Assembly (NCBI RefSeq): GCF_001279585.1
Contig: NZ_LGEC01000063.1
Location: forward strand, 1-64,000
Direction of reading: 5' to 3'
DNA length: 64,000 nucleotides
Source: Nocardiopsis sp. NRRL B-16309
Lineage (GTDB): Bacteria > Actinomycetota > Actinomycetes > Streptosporangiales > Streptosporangiaceae
The notes beneath the pieces were generated by a model that was given only the letters and a program-made list of their open reading frames with translations, did no database searches and was not told the origin of the DNA. Both the position numbers and the translations under genes were made by a program. This document shows, one piece after another, positions 49,502 to 59,259 of the stretch. Each line of letters starts with the position of its first letter. The stretch's first letter is position 1.

Positions 49502-52234
49502 ATGACCAACGACGACCGCGAGGACGCCAGGCGTGGCGAGCCGGCGCCGACGGCCGATCCCGGCCTCGGCGGGCTGCTCGACGGCCTACCGGAGAGCGGC
49601 CGCGGCACACGCGCCCAGCGTCCGCGCACGTCCGCCGGGCCCGCCAACCCGTTCCGCCGACCGCCCGCGGCGCCGGTCGAACCCGCACGGCGGACGACGA
49701 CATCAGTGGAGCCCAGGACCGCGCCGACCCTTCCGTCCAGGCTCGAGGAGTCCGTTCCTTCTCGTGGGCCCGAGCCGTCGAGCGCGCCCGAGTCCGGGAG
49801 CGTTCCTCCTCCTGAGCTGGAGACCGCTGTCGCACCCGAGCACGCAGCCGCCCCCGAACGCGGACACGCTGCCGGTCCCGAGTCCGCGACCGCCCCCGAC
49901 AACGCAGCCGCACCCGCGGCCGCTGCGGAGCCCGCGACTGTTCCCGACGCCGCGACCGTTCCCGCACGCGGCCCCGAGACCGCTGACGATCCCGCGACCA
50001 CCGCCGGGCGCGAGCCCTCGCCCGAAGCCGCTCCCACTCCTCGACCCGCCCCCGCGACCGCGGCCGCCGGTGATCCCGCCCCGGACGCGCCGTCGCCCCA
50101 CGCGCGAACCCCGTCCTCCGGGACGGGGCCCGTCGCGCCGCCGGTGACCGACCACCGGCCCAACGTCATCCCCTTCCGCGGCGGCGAACGCGAGCCGGCG
50201 CCCGAGACCCGGGCCTCCCGGCCCGCCCACGGCCACCACCCCGCCTCGGCGCACACCACCGCCGAACGGACACCGTCCCCGCCCGACACAGCACCCGAGC
50301 CCGCGCGGACCCGCGCCGCGGCACCCGAGCCGGAACAGAGCATGTACGCACACGAAGCAGCCGCGCCCGTCGAGGATCCGGACCGCACCGGACCGCCGAG
50401 CCGCACCCGCCCCCGGGCGGTCCCCACCGAACAGCCGACCGCCGCGTCCCCCGAGGACGGGGCCGTCCCCGCCACCGACGGGGCCGCCCCCTTCGACGAC
50501 TGGGCCGGACACGCCTTCGACGACGCCGAGCGCGACGCCGTCTACCGCGCCATCCGTGAACGGCGCGACGTCCGCGTCGGCTTCCGCCCCGACCCCGTGC
50601 CGGACGACGTCCTCACCCGCGTCCTGGAGGCGGCCCACCAGGCGCCCAGCGTCGGCCACGTCCAGCCCTGGGACTTCCTGGTCATCGACGCCCCCGAGCT
50701 GCGCGCCCGCGTCCGCGACCTCGCCCAGGCCGAGCGCGACGACCACTCCCGGGCCCTGCCCAGCATCCGCGCGCGGGCCTTCTCCGGACTCAAGGTCGAG
50801 GCCATCCTCGACTCCCCGCTCAACATCGCCGTCACCGTCGACCCCACCCGCGGCGGCCGCCACGGACAGGGCCGCCACGCCCAGCCCGCCAGCGCCGCCT
50901 ACGCCGCCGCCCTGGCCGTCGAGAACCTGTGGCTGGCCGCCCGCGCCGAGGGCCTGGGCGTGGGCTGGGTCGGCTTCGTCGACGAGCGGGACGTCGCCGA
51001 CGCCCTCGAACTGCCCTCCCACCTCGACGTCGTCGCCTACCTCTGTGTCGGCTACGTCGAGGAGTTCCCCACCGAACCCGAACTCAGCCTCGCGGGCTGG
51101 GCCAAGGGGCGCCCCCTGTCCTGGGCCGTCCACCGCGACCGCTACGGTCACCGCGGTCTACCCGGCCAGGAGCCCACGAGCCTGCTGGAGGAGACCATCA
51201 CCGCCATCGGAGGGCTGAACCCCCGCGCCGTGGAGGAGGCGAGGGACCGCCAGAACCGGATGACCAAGCCGCCGGGCTCCCTCGGGGTCCTGGAGGAGGT
51301 CTCGGTCCAGTTGGCCGGGCTCGCCGGGGAGTGCCCGCCGCCCATCCCCGAACCCGCCGCCGTCGCCGTCTTCGCCGGTGACCACGGCGTCCACGCGCAG
51401 GGGGTGACCGCCTGGCCCCAGGAGGTGACCGCCCAGATGGTGCAGAACTTCCTGGAGGGCGGCGCGGTCGTCAACGCCTTCGCCGAGCAGGTCGGCGCGG
51501 AGGTCACCGTGGTCGACGTCGGCGTCGTGGGCGACCTCCCCCGCGCCGCCGGGCTGCTGCCCCGCAAGGTCGCGCGCGGCACCGCCGACTTCACCCAGGG
51601 CCCGGCGATGACCCGCGCCCAGGCCCTCCAGGCGCTGGAAGGCGGTATCGAGGTCGCCCGCGACCTCGTCTCGGCCGGGAACCGGTGCCTGGTCACCGGG
51701 GACATGGGCATCGCCAACACCACGCCGGCGGCCACGCTCGTGTGCGCTCTCACCGGTGCGGATCCGGCCCAGGCCACCGGCCGCGGGACCGGCGTGGACG
51801 ACGCCATGTACGAGCACAAGGTGGAGGTCGTGCGCCAGGCCCTGGCCGCCAACCCCGTGGACCGCTCCGACCCCATCGGTGTGCTGGCCGCCCTGGGCGG
51901 CCTGGAGCACGCCGCCCTGGCCGGGTTCGTCCTCGGCGGCGCCGCCCTGCGGGTGCCCGTGCTGCTGGACGGGGTCATCGCCGGAGCGGCCGCGCTGGTC
52001 GCGTCGGCGATCTCGCCCGAGTCCATGTCCGCGTGCTTCGCGGGTCACCGCTCCAGCGAGCCCGGGCACACGCTCGCGCTGGAGCACCTGGGGCTGCGCC
52101 CCCTGGTCGACCTGGAGATGCGGCTGGGCGAGGGTTCCGGAGCCCTGCTGGCGCTGCCGCTCCTGCAGGGGTCGGCGCGCGCGCTGCGCAACGTCGCCAC
52201 CTTCGACGACGCGGGCGTGTCCACCGTCCACTGA
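49502..52234 (+). CDS. cobT: BluB-CobT fusion: DMB synthase and nicotinate-nucleotide:DMB phosphoribosyltransferase
   Basis: This encodes 910 residues from ATG 49502. Residues 1-335 are Pro/Ala/Glu-rich low complexity, a very long disordered lead. Residues 336-555 are BluB (FDDAERDAVYRAIRERRDVR, HQAPSVGHVQPWDFLVID, ENLWLAARAEGLGVGWVGF), the flavin-destroying synthase of 5,6-dimethylbenzimidazole (DMB). Residues 560-910 are CobT (RQNRMTKPPGSLGVLEEVSVQLAGL, VAVFAGDHGVHAQGVTAWPQEVTAQMVQNF, GDMGIANTTPAATLVCALTG and a C-terminal Glu region, DLEMRLGEGSGALLALPLL), which activates DMB to alpha-ribazole phosphate. Fusion would channel DMB between active sites. The length of the disordered N-terminus is the odd feature. 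Confidence 0.93.
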   Translation: MTNDDREDARRGEPAPTADPGLGGLLDGLPESGRGTRAQRPRTSAGPANPFRRPPAAPVEPARRTTTSVEPRTAPTLPSRLEESVPSRGPEPSSAPESGSVPPPELETAVAPEHAAAPERGHAAGPESATAPDNAAAPAAAAEPATVPDAATVPARGPETADDPATTAGREPSPEAAPTPRPAPATAAAGDPAPDAPSPHARTPSSGTGPVAPPVTDHRPNVIPFRGGEREPAPETRASRPAHGHHPASAHTTAERTPSPPDTAPEPARTRAAAPEPEQSMYAHEAAAPVEDPDRTGPPSRTRPRAVPTEQPTAASPEDGAVPATDGAAPFDDWAGHAFDDAERDAVYRAIRERRDVRVGFRPDPVPDDVLTRVLEAAHQAPSVGHVQPWDFLVIDAPELRARVRDLAQAERDDHSRALPSIRARAFSGLKVEAILDSPLNIAVTVDPTRGGRHGQGRHAQPASAAYAAALAVENLWLAARAEGLGVGWVGFVDERDVADALELPSHLDVVAYLCVGYVEEFPTEPELSLAGWAKGRPLSWAVHRDRYGHRGLPGQEPTSLLEETITAIGGLNPRAVEEARDRQNRMTKPPGSLGVLEEVSVQLAGLAGECPPPIPEPAAVAVFAGDHGVHAQGVTAWPQEVTAQMVQNFLEGGAVVNAFAEQVGAEVTVVDVGVVGDLPRAAGLLPRKVARGTADFTQGPAMTRAQALQALEGGIEVARDLVSAGNRCLVTGDMGIANTTPAATLVCALTGADPAQATGRGTGVDDAMYEHKVEVVRQALAANPVDRSDPIGVLAALGGLEHAALAGFVLGGAALRVPVLLDGVIAGAAALVASAISPESMSACFAGHRSSEPGHTLALEHLGLRPLVDLEMRLGEGSGALLALPLLQGSARALRNVATFDDAGVSTVH

Positions 52235-52480
52235 CGGTCGGAGGATCGGGCGACGGATCACCCGCGCCCGCCGTCCCCGGTCCGGGGCCGCGCGGGGCGC
52301 GGGCCGGTGCGGGCGGGGTCACACTCGCCGTGCCGATCCGTTTACGCGTCCGTAATGGCGCTTTGACAAGGTAATTTGTAGCAATCGCGAAACACTGCCG
52401 GCGGCGCGGCGGACCCCTCCGCCGCGCGCCCCGCCGTCGCCGCCGGGGAGCCGGCACGGACGACCGAAGGGGCGCGAACC
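52235..52480. promoter_or_regulatory. Probable promoter region of cysG
   Basis: An A/T-rich island (52340-52395) in GC-rich DNA contains a TTGACA hexamer (52363-52368), a likely -35 element. No clear -10 at standard spacing was found, and no riboswitch fold was recognised. Confidence 0.35.
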
Positions 52481-53761
52481 ATGACCTATCTCCTTGGTCT
52501 GCGCATGCAGGGCCGCGACGTCCTCGTCGTCGGCGGGGGCAGAGTCGCCCAGCGCCGGGTTCCGGTGCTGGTCGAGGCGGGGGCGCGCGTCACCCTCGTG
52601 GCCCCGGCCGTCTCCGCCGCACTGGAGGACCTCGCCGCCGCCGGCCACATCACCTGGTCGCGCCGCGCCTTCGCGCCCGGCGACGTCGCGGGGGAGGGCG
52701 CGCCCGCCTACTGGCTCGTCCACGCGGCCACCGACGACCCCGATGTCAACGCGGCCGTGGCCGCCGAGGCCGAGGACGCGCGCGTGTGGTGCGTGCGCGC
52801 CGACGACCGGCACGCCTCCTCGGCCTGGACCCCCGCCAGCGGAAACATCGGCGACATCACCGTCGGCGTCGTCGCCTCCGGTGACCCCCGACGGTCGGCC
52901 GGCCTGCGCGACGCCATCGCCGACGGACTGGCCGACGGCACCCTCGACGCCCGGCGCGGACGCGAACGGCTCACCGGCGTGGCCCTCGTCGGCGGCGGCC
53001 CGGGGGATCCCGGTCTGATCACGGTTCGGGGACAACAACTGCTGTCCCAGGCCGACGTCGTGGTCGTGGACCGGCTCGCGCCGACGTCCCTGCTCGACCG
53101 GCTGGCCGCCGACGTCGAGGTCGTCGACGCCGCCAAGATCCCCTACGGCCGGTCCATGACGCAGGAGGACATCAACGCGGTCCTCGTCGACCGGGCCCGC
53201 CAGGGCAAGTTCGTGGTGCGCCTCAAGGGAGGCGACTCCTTCCTGTTCGGCCGCGGGGGAGAGGAGGCGGCCGCCTGCGCCGCCGCCGGGATCCCGGTCA
53301 TGGCCGTGCCCGGTGTGACCAGCGCGCTCGCCGCTCCCGCGAGCGCCGGGATCCCCGCCACCCACCGCGGCGTGGCCCAGGACGTGCACATCGTCTCCGC
53401 CCACGTGGCGCCCGACGACGAGCGCTCCACCGTCGACTGGAAGGGCCTGGCGGCGGCGGGCGGCACCGTGGTGGCGCTCATGGGCGTGGAGCGCATCGAG
53501 GCGATCTCCGCGGCCCTCATCGCCCACGGCCGTTCGGCGGACACGCCCGTCGCCGTGGTCCAGGAGGCCACACTGCCAGGGCAGCGAACCGTGACGGGTA
53601 CGCTTGCGGGCATCGCTTCCGCGGTGCGATCGGCCAACGTTCGGCCCCCGGCGGTGGTGATCATCGGAGAAGTGGTCAAAACAGCGCGGGATCTTGACAT
53701 ACTGCACACGGGAACCCAGTTCGAGACCCATCGACAGGTGACCGGGCGCGATCTCCAGTGA
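52481..53761 (+). CDS. cysG: Siroheme synthase-type protein (precorrin-2 dehydrogenase + uroporphyrinogen-III methyltransferase)
   Basis: This encodes 426 residues from ATG 52481. The N-terminal dehydrogenase/ferrochelatase-like domain has the NAD motif VLVVGGGRVAQRR (15-27) and the NIGDITVGVVASGDPRRSAGLRDAI block. The C-terminal SUMT domain has VALVGGGPGDPGLITVRG, RLKGGDSFLFGRGGEEAAA, VPGVTSALAAPASAGIPATHRG and TVVALMGVERI, all diagnostic of SAM-dependent C2/C7 methylation. The CysG linker between them is short. It supplies precorrin-2 to siroheme and cobalamin; its location after bluB-cobT fits both. Confidence 0.94.
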   Translation: MTYLLGLRMQGRDVLVVGGGRVAQRRVPVLVEAGARVTLVAPAVSAALEDLAAAGHITWSRRAFAPGDVAGEGAPAYWLVHAATDDPDVNAAVAAEAEDARVWCVRADDRHASSAWTPASGNIGDITVGVVASGDPRRSAGLRDAIADGLADGTLDARRGRERLTGVALVGGGPGDPGLITVRGQQLLSQADVVVVDRLAPTSLLDRLAADVEVVDAAKIPYGRSMTQEDINAVLVDRARQGKFVVRLKGGDSFLFGRGGEEAAACAAAGIPVMAVPGVTSALAAPASAGIPATHRGVAQDVHIVSAHVAPDDERSTVDWKGLAAAGGTVVALMGVERIEAISAALIAHGRSADTPVAVVQEATLPGQRTVTGTLAGIASAVRSANVRPPAVVIIGEVVKTARDLDILHTGTQFETHRQVTGRDLQ

Positions 53762-53832
53762 GACCTCAGCCGGCGGTGTTCGTCGCCCGGACCGGCGGGG
53801 ACCGTCAGCAGCGTTGAGGAGGGCAGACCGAC

Positions 53833-55731
53833 ATGACCCGGCCGTCGGCCGCACCGGACACCTCCGGTCCCGGTGCCTCGGACCGGTTCGCAACCGGACC
53901 GGACGCCACCTCTGACCAGCCCGACCAGGGCCACGTACCCATGCCCTCCGCGGGCGGCGGGGACGCTGCCCGCGGTGGGGAGCCCCACCAGCACGGCCGG
54001 CCCGTCGAGGCGGACCCGGCCGGTCGGCGGGCGCCCGCCCCCGACGAACGCCGGTTCGAGCAGATCCTGGAGACCCTGCGCGGCCAGGTCCGCGACCTGG
54101 AGTTCTCGGACGGCCTGCCCGGCGCCGAGGAGGGACGCGCCCTGCAGGCGGACGTCCTCGCCCAGCTGTCCGACTACGTCCTGCCGCGCGTGCGCCGCCC
54201 CGACATCCCGCTGCTCATCGCGGTCGCCGGGTCCACCGGCGCGGGCAAGTCCACCCTCGTGAACAGCCTCGTGGGCGAGCAGGTCACCACCACCGGCGTG
54301 CGCCGCCCCACCACGAACAGCCCGGTGCTGGCCTGCAACCCGGCCGACGTCGACTGGTTCAGCGAGGCGTCCTTCATCCCCACACTGCCCCGCGTGCGCC
54401 AGCAGGGCCTGGCCATGCCCGGCAAGGACGGCATGCTCGTCCTGGCCGCCAGCGAGGCCATGCCCCCGGGCGTGGCACTGCTGGACACCCCCGACGTCGA
54501 CTCCGCCGTCGCGGCCCACCACGAGTTCGCGGCCAAGTTCCTCGACGCCGCTGACCTGTGGGTGTTCGTCACCACCAGCACCCGCTACGCCGACGCCCGC
54601 GTCTGGGAGTTCCTCCAGGTCGCACGGGACCGGGACACCTCGCTGGCCGTGGTCCTGTCCCGGGTGCCGCGCAAGGGCCGCCGCCAGCTGCTCGACCACT
54701 TCGGGGCCATGCTGGAGGCCAACGGGCTCGGCAACGCGGCCCGCTTCGCCATCCCCGAGACCGACCAGATCCGCGGGGAGCGCTTCACCTCCAACGTCGC
54801 CGACCACATCCGCGAGTTCCTCGCCGACGTGGCGGGGGAGGCCGACCAGCGCGACCGCGTCTCGCGCCGCACGTTCGTCGGCGTCATCGACAGCTTCCGC
54901 TCCCGCGTGCCCGAACTCGCCCGCCAGGTGGAGACCCAGATCGAGACCGGGCGGGCGCTCGGCGCCGCCGTCGACGACGCCTTCGCCACCGCGAGCCGCC
55001 GCATCGACACCGGCCTGGTCGACGGATCGCTCCTGCGGGGATCGCTCGGCGCACGCTGGCAGGAGGTCGCCGCCAGCGGCGACCTCGCCAAGAGCCTGCG
55101 CATGCGCGGCAAGCGCGGCCGCAAGGCCCGCAACGAGCAGGTCGAACGCGGTCAGCGGGTGTCCTCCCTGGAGCGGGCCGTGCGCGACGCCCTGGAGGCC
55201 CTGGTGGTCTCCTCCTGCGAGCGCGCCGCCGACCAGGTGGAACAGTCCTGGCGCGGCGTGCCCGGCGGCGCCGAGCTCGTCGTCCGCGCGCAGGAGCACC
55301 CGACCGCCGACCTCGCCAAGCGGATCCGCAAGGAGATCGCGCAGTGGCAGGACGAGATCGCCGGGATGACCACCGCCAGCGGTGCCACCAAGCGCTCCGT
55401 CGCCCGTTTCGTCACCTTCGACCACGACATCGTCGCCCTGGTCCTGATCATCGACCTGCTCGGCTTCGAGCGATCCCACTCCGGAGGCGGCGCCCACGCG
55501 GCCGACACCTCCGGTCCATCCCCACAACGCCTGCTCAAGGGCTTGTTCGGTGCTCAGTCCCTGCGCAGCATGGGCGGGACGGCACGTGACAACCTGCGTC
55601 GGCGGATCCTCGGGCTGCTCGACCACGAGCGCGTGCCCTTCGACGGCGCCCTGGCGTCGGCCGGGATCCCGACCGAGGACAGCGCCGTCCAGCTCTATCA
55701 GGCCACGTACAACCTTGAGATTTCACGATGA
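53833..55731 (+). CDS. Dynamin-like GTPase, first of a pair
   Basis: This encodes 632 residues from ATG 53833. After 75 disordered residues and a coiled segment, the GTPase domain has P-loop AGSTGAGKSTLVNSLVG (132-148), switch I TTGVRRPTTNSPVL and G3 LLDTPDVDS. DLWVFVTTSTRYADA follows; an N/TKxD G4 is not obvious. The C-terminal half is helical (RVPELARQVETQIETG, CERAADQVEQSWRGVP) with a hydrophobic segment DIVALVLIIDLLGF that may insert in membrane. Its TGA overlaps the next gene's ATG (ATGA). Such tandem GTPases in actinomycetes resemble bacterial dynamin pairs. Confidence 0.88.
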   Translation: MTRPSAAPDTSGPGASDRFATGPDATSDQPDQGHVPMPSAGGGDAARGGEPHQHGRPVEADPAGRRAPAPDERRFEQILETLRGQVRDLEFSDGLPGAEEGRALQADVLAQLSDYVLPRVRRPDIPLLIAVAGSTGAGKSTLVNSLVGEQVTTTGVRRPTTNSPVLACNPADVDWFSEASFIPTLPRVRQQGLAMPGKDGMLVLAASEAMPPGVALLDTPDVDSAVAAHHEFAAKFLDAADLWVFVTTSTRYADARVWEFLQVARDRDTSLAVVLSRVPRKGRRQLLDHFGAMLEANGLGNAARFAIPETDQIRGERFTSNVADHIREFLADVAGEADQRDRVSRRTFVGVIDSFRSRVPELARQVETQIETGRALGAAVDDAFATASRRIDTGLVDGSLLRGSLGARWQEVAASGDLAKSLRMRGKRGRKARNEQVERGQRVSSLERAVRDALEALVVSSCERAADQVEQSWRGVPGGAELVVRAQEHPTADLAKRIRKEIAQWQDEIAGMTTASGATKRSVARFVTFDHDIVALVLIIDLLGFERSHSGGGAHAADTSGPSPQRLLKGLFGAQSLRSMGGTARDNLRRRILGLLDHERVPFDGALASAGIPTEDSAVQLYQATYNLEISR

Positions 55732-58424
55732 CGACTCAGTGGAACCCCGCGCAGGCCTACCGGGCACCGGACGCGTCCGATCACCGCGCCGACGGTGAGG
55801 AACGCGAGAGCGCTCCGTCCGGCTCCGGCCCCTGGAACGACGCGCGCCCCGACCGGGGCGAGGCGGCGCCGACCGACAGCGGTCCCTGGCGCGGCTACAC
55901 CATGCCCGTGCCCGAGCACCCCGACCACGCGGACACCTCCGGTGAGCCCGCCTACGACGGGATCTCGGGCTACCCGGACCCGTCCGAGGGCGCGGCCCCG
56001 CGGCCGGACCGCGGCGGGGAGGCGGACCCGCCGGAGCCGGCGGCCGGCCGCGAGCAGCCGGAGCCCTCACGGCGGCCCGGGCGGCACGCCCGGCCCTCCT
56101 CGCGCTCGGCGCGGGCGCACGCCGCCGCGGCGGCCAGGGAGACCGGCGCGGACCGGGACCAGGGCGAGCCGGAGGCCGCGGTGGAGCCCCACGGCGGCAC
56201 GGGTGACCGGGGCGCGGCGACGCCCCCTGGTGCCGACGCCGCCGCCGACCGTGCCGCCGCGACCGGCAGGGGCGGCGAAGCACCCGACGCGGACCGCGCC
56301 GAGGGCGCCGACCACGACGACGACCCCGAAGGGCTCGCCGGGTGGGTGGGCAGCCTGGCCGAGGCGGCCGAGGACGCCCAGATCGCCGGGCGCACCACCG
56401 GCTCCTTCCCGATCGTGGCCCCGCCGACGCCCGGCGGAGCCCCGCGGTCGGTCCGGGACACGCGCGAGAGCGCGGACGAGGGCTCGTCCGACGACACCGG
56501 CCGGACTCCGCGCCGGCGCACCATGGCCGAGGCGGCCGAGCGGGACCCGGGAACCGTCGCGGAGCGCGACGCCGAGCCGTCGGCCCCCCAACCGCTGCCG
56601 CGCCGCGTCCCCGGCCCCTCCGCCGTCTCCGGATCCTTCCGGGCGGTGGGCCCCGAGGCGGCCGTCCCGGCCCCGGGAGCCGGTGAGGGGGGCGAGGCCG
56701 AGGACGCCGGACCGGCCCGCGCGCCGGAGGAGAGGGCCGGAGCCGAGCCCGCCGCCGTGGAGGACGAGGAGTACCGTCCCACCACCCACGACCACTGGCG
56801 CCCCACCTCCTCGATCAGCCGCACCGAGCTGGTCGAGCGCCTGGACGCGCTCTCCACACTCACCGAGCTGGGCCAGGACGACCTGCCCGAGGACCTGATC
56901 GCGCGCGCCGGCCAGCTGCTCGACCACGCGGGGGCCCGGCTGCGCCTGTCCGCCGAGCACACCGTCGTCGCGCTCGCCGGCGGCACCGGCAGCGGCAAGT
57001 CGTCGCTGTTCAACGCCCTGTGCGGGCTGGAGCTGTCCCAGACCGGCGTCACCCGGCCCACCACCTCCAAGGCCCACGCGTGCGTGTGGGGCCACGAGGG
57101 GGCCGACGCGCTGCTGAGCTGGCTGGGCGTGCCCAACCGGTACCGGCACTCGCGCACGAGCGTCCTGGACGCGGGCAACTCCGAGCTGACCGGCCTGGTC
57201 CTGCTCGACCTGCCCGACCACGACTCGGTCCGCAGCATGCACACGGCCGAGGCCGACCGCCTCATCGGCTCGGTCGACCTGCTCGTGTGGGTGCTCGACC
57301 CGCAGAAGTACGCCGACGCCGCCGTCCACCACCGCTACCTGGCCCAGATGTCGGGGCACGGCGCGGTCACCATCGCCGTCCTCAACCAGGTCGACAAGGT
57401 CGCGCCGGACGAGCTGGAGGAACTCCTGACCGACCTGCGGCGCCTGCTGGAGTCGGAGTCGGGTGTGCACCCGCGGGTGATCACCACGTCGACCATCACC
57501 GACCAGGGGATTCGCGACCTGCGCGAGTTCCTGGCCGAGACCGTGGGCGAGCGGCGGGCGCTCGTCGACCGGCTGGCCGCCGACCTGGACCAGGTGATCG
57601 AGCCCTTCGGGGAGTTCCGCGGCGACGCGCCGATCCCGGACGGCGTCCCCGCCGACACGCGCAGGCGCATCGAGAGCGGTCTGGCCGACGCCGCGGGCGT
57701 CTCCGCGGTCGCCGACGTCGTCGAGACCAACGACGTCCGGCGCGGCAGGCGCCAGGTCGGCTGGCCGGTGGCGCGGCACTCGGCGAAGCTGCGCAAGGAC
57801 CCGCTGGCGGCGGTCCAGCTCGACTTCCTGCGCCGCGACGGCGAGCAGAGCGTGAGCGGCCCCGTCGACGCGCACGAGGCCGAGCTGGAGACCGTTCTGG
57901 GCGACGCCGCCGACGCCGTCTCCGAGGACATGCCGGGCCCGTGGCGCCGACGCATGCGCGCCGCCGCGCGCAGCGCGATGTCCGACCTGCCCGCCGAGCT
58001 CGGTGAGGGGGTCTCCGGCGCGGTCGGCGACCCCGGTCAGAGTCCGGCGTGGTGGAAGGCGGCCAGGGTCGCCCAGTTCGCGCTGCTGGCCGCCGCCGGG
58101 CTCGGTCTGGCGTGGGTGGTCGTGTCGCTGGTGAGCTGGCTGGGCGGCGGATTCACGGGGCTGCGGATGTTCGACGACCCCGTCTTCCTGGCCTACGCCG
58201 GTGCCCTGGTGGCCGCCGCGCTGTTCGTGGGCTGGCTCACCGGTCTCGGCTGCGGCAACCTCGTGGAGGTGGCGGCGGTCCAGCGCCGCGAGGAGGTCGA
58301 ACGCGCCGCCCTGGCCAGGGTCAGGGAGATCGCCGGAACGCGGGTGGTGGAGCCGATGGAGGCCGAGCTGGGACGCTACCGGGCGTTCCGCGCGGCCTAC
58401 GAGGTCGCCGCGCCCTCCGACTGA
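55728..58424 (+). CDS. Dynamin-like GTPase, second of a pair, membrane protein
   Basis: This encodes 898 residues from ATG 55728, four bases before the end of the previous gene. The first 350 residues are low-complexity Pro/Ala/Glu/Arg. The GTPase domain has P-loop LAGGTGSGKSSLFNALCG (about 415-432), TGVTRPTTSKAHACVWG, G3 LLDLPDHDS and G4 LNQVDKVAP. The C-terminus has two membrane helices (ALLAAAGLGLAWVVVSLVSWLGGG; AYAGALVAAALFVGWLTGLG) in a paddle-like position, followed by a basic helix. Together with the first GTPase it probably forms a membrane-remodelling heteromer; the cellular role is unknown. Confidence 0.88.
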   Translation: MTTQWNPAQAYRAPDASDHRADGEERESAPSGSGPWNDARPDRGEAAPTDSGPWRGYTMPVPEHPDHADTSGEPAYDGISGYPDPSEGAAPRPDRGGEADPPEPAAGREQPEPSRRPGRHARPSSRSARAHAAAAARETGADRDQGEPEAAVEPHGGTGDRGAATPPGADAAADRAAATGRGGEAPDADRAEGADHDDDPEGLAGWVGSLAEAAEDAQIAGRTTGSFPIVAPPTPGGAPRSVRDTRESADEGSSDDTGRTPRRRTMAEAAERDPGTVAERDAEPSAPQPLPRRVPGPSAVSGSFRAVGPEAAVPAPGAGEGGEAEDAGPARAPEERAGAEPAAVEDEEYRPTTHDHWRPTSSISRTELVERLDALSTLTELGQDDLPEDLIARAGQLLDHAGARLRLSAEHTVVALAGGTGSGKSSLFNALCGLELSQTGVTRPTTSKAHACVWGHEGADALLSWLGVPNRYRHSRTSVLDAGNSELTGLVLLDLPDHDSVRSMHTAEADRLIGSVDLLVWVLDPQKYADAAVHHRYLAQMSGHGAVTIAVLNQVDKVAPDELEELLTDLRRLLESESGVHPRVITTSTITDQGIRDLREFLAETVGERRALVDRLAADLDQVIEPFGEFRGDAPIPDGVPADTRRRIESGLADAAGVSAVADVVETNDVRRGRRQVGWPVARHSAKLRKDPLAAVQLDFLRRDGEQSVSGPVDAHEAELETVLGDAADAVSEDMPGPWRRRMRAAARSAMSDLPAELGEGVSGAVGDPGQSPAWWKAARVAQFALLAAAGLGLAWVVVSLVSWLGGGFTGLRMFDDPVFLAYAGALVAAALFVGWLTGLGCGNLVEVAAVQRREEVERAALARVREIAGTRVVEPMEAELGRYRAFRAAYEVAAPSD

Positions 58425-59259
58425 CCCGCGGACGCTGTCGGGGGCGGACGGCGTCCGTGCCGCCCGCCCCGGTCCCTCTCGCGTGCGTGTGCGCTCGGGG
58501 CGCGTCCTGTGCGGTGCTCCGGGCTCGCCGGGCTTGCGCTCGCGGTGTCCCCGCGTTCGTGCGGCACGACCGGGCCGGACCGCACCGCGCACGGCGTCCC
58601 GCGGGAGACGGCCGCGCGACCGCCCGCTCACTCGGGAGCGCGCGGAGCAACGCTCCCTAGATCCAGTGGATGCCGGTGTTCATCTGACTGCTCCTTCGTC
58701 GGGCTGCCGAGGATCCGGAGGTCGGCATGTCGAAATAGGACACTCTGTGTCATGAGATGACTACAGAAGTCGGATCCCGCTGTCAGGATGCCGCACTTCG
58801 CGGCCGAGTCCAACCCTTCGTGGTCAAACAATTGCATGTAGTCACATGACGATGTGTGTCGAGCCGTGACCGACTCCGGCCACCGCGCCCCCCCGCGCGC
58901 GCCGCCTGGCGGCCTCCGATGTCAGGCTTCGAGTGTCGGCTCACCGACTCCTCCGCCTCGGCGTGTCGGGTCGGCGGGGCCGAGGGCTCGCTTCCCCTGT
59001 CCTCCTGCCTGCGTTGATCGTACAATCAGCAATTAAGCTATTACCCAAAGTAATGTAAAGTTGCGGGTGGCGTCTGCGGCGGTGAGCCCCACTGGCGTAG
59101 TGGCGTCGACCCCTGGGGCGTCGTAACCGAGTGGCACCGTAGGGGAACGCGGGGCGAATCAGGCCCGTCGAAGGGAGAACCGCGGGGGGCGGTGAGCTCA
59201 TCAGAGACGGGTGTAGGGAACTGGGGGCAGAGAGTGACAGAGGGAGGGAGGGACAAGCC
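58425..59259. other. 835-bp intergenic region
   Basis: There is no normal-sized gene. The strand turns A/T-rich at 58660-58860 and 59015-59065, consistent with promoters: one leftward serving the micro-ORF at 58666-58692 and one rightward for the diguanylate cyclase. The segment 58425-58640 is very GC-rich without repeats of note. Confidence 0.5.
58666..58692 (-). CDS. Candidate 8-residue micro-ORF
   Basis: Read on the minus strand, cgaaggagcagtcag precedes ATG aac acc ggc atc cac tgg atc TAG, giving MNTGIHWI. The AAGGAG is a full Shine-Dalgarno seven to eight bases before the ATG, and a GCCGA/TCGGC stem lies just upstream. It could be a leader peptide or a minimal peptide gene, or chance. 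No downstream minus-strand gene is visible before the convergent GTPase gene. Confidence 0.3.

Noticed and set aside
53143..55626. 827-codon minus-strand open frame
   Set aside because: It is antisense to cysG and the first GTPase, which have full families of motifs; the translation is Gly/Val/Ala/His filler.
56067..58631. 854-codon minus-strand open frame
   Set aside because: It is antisense to the second GTPase and shows no recognisable domain.
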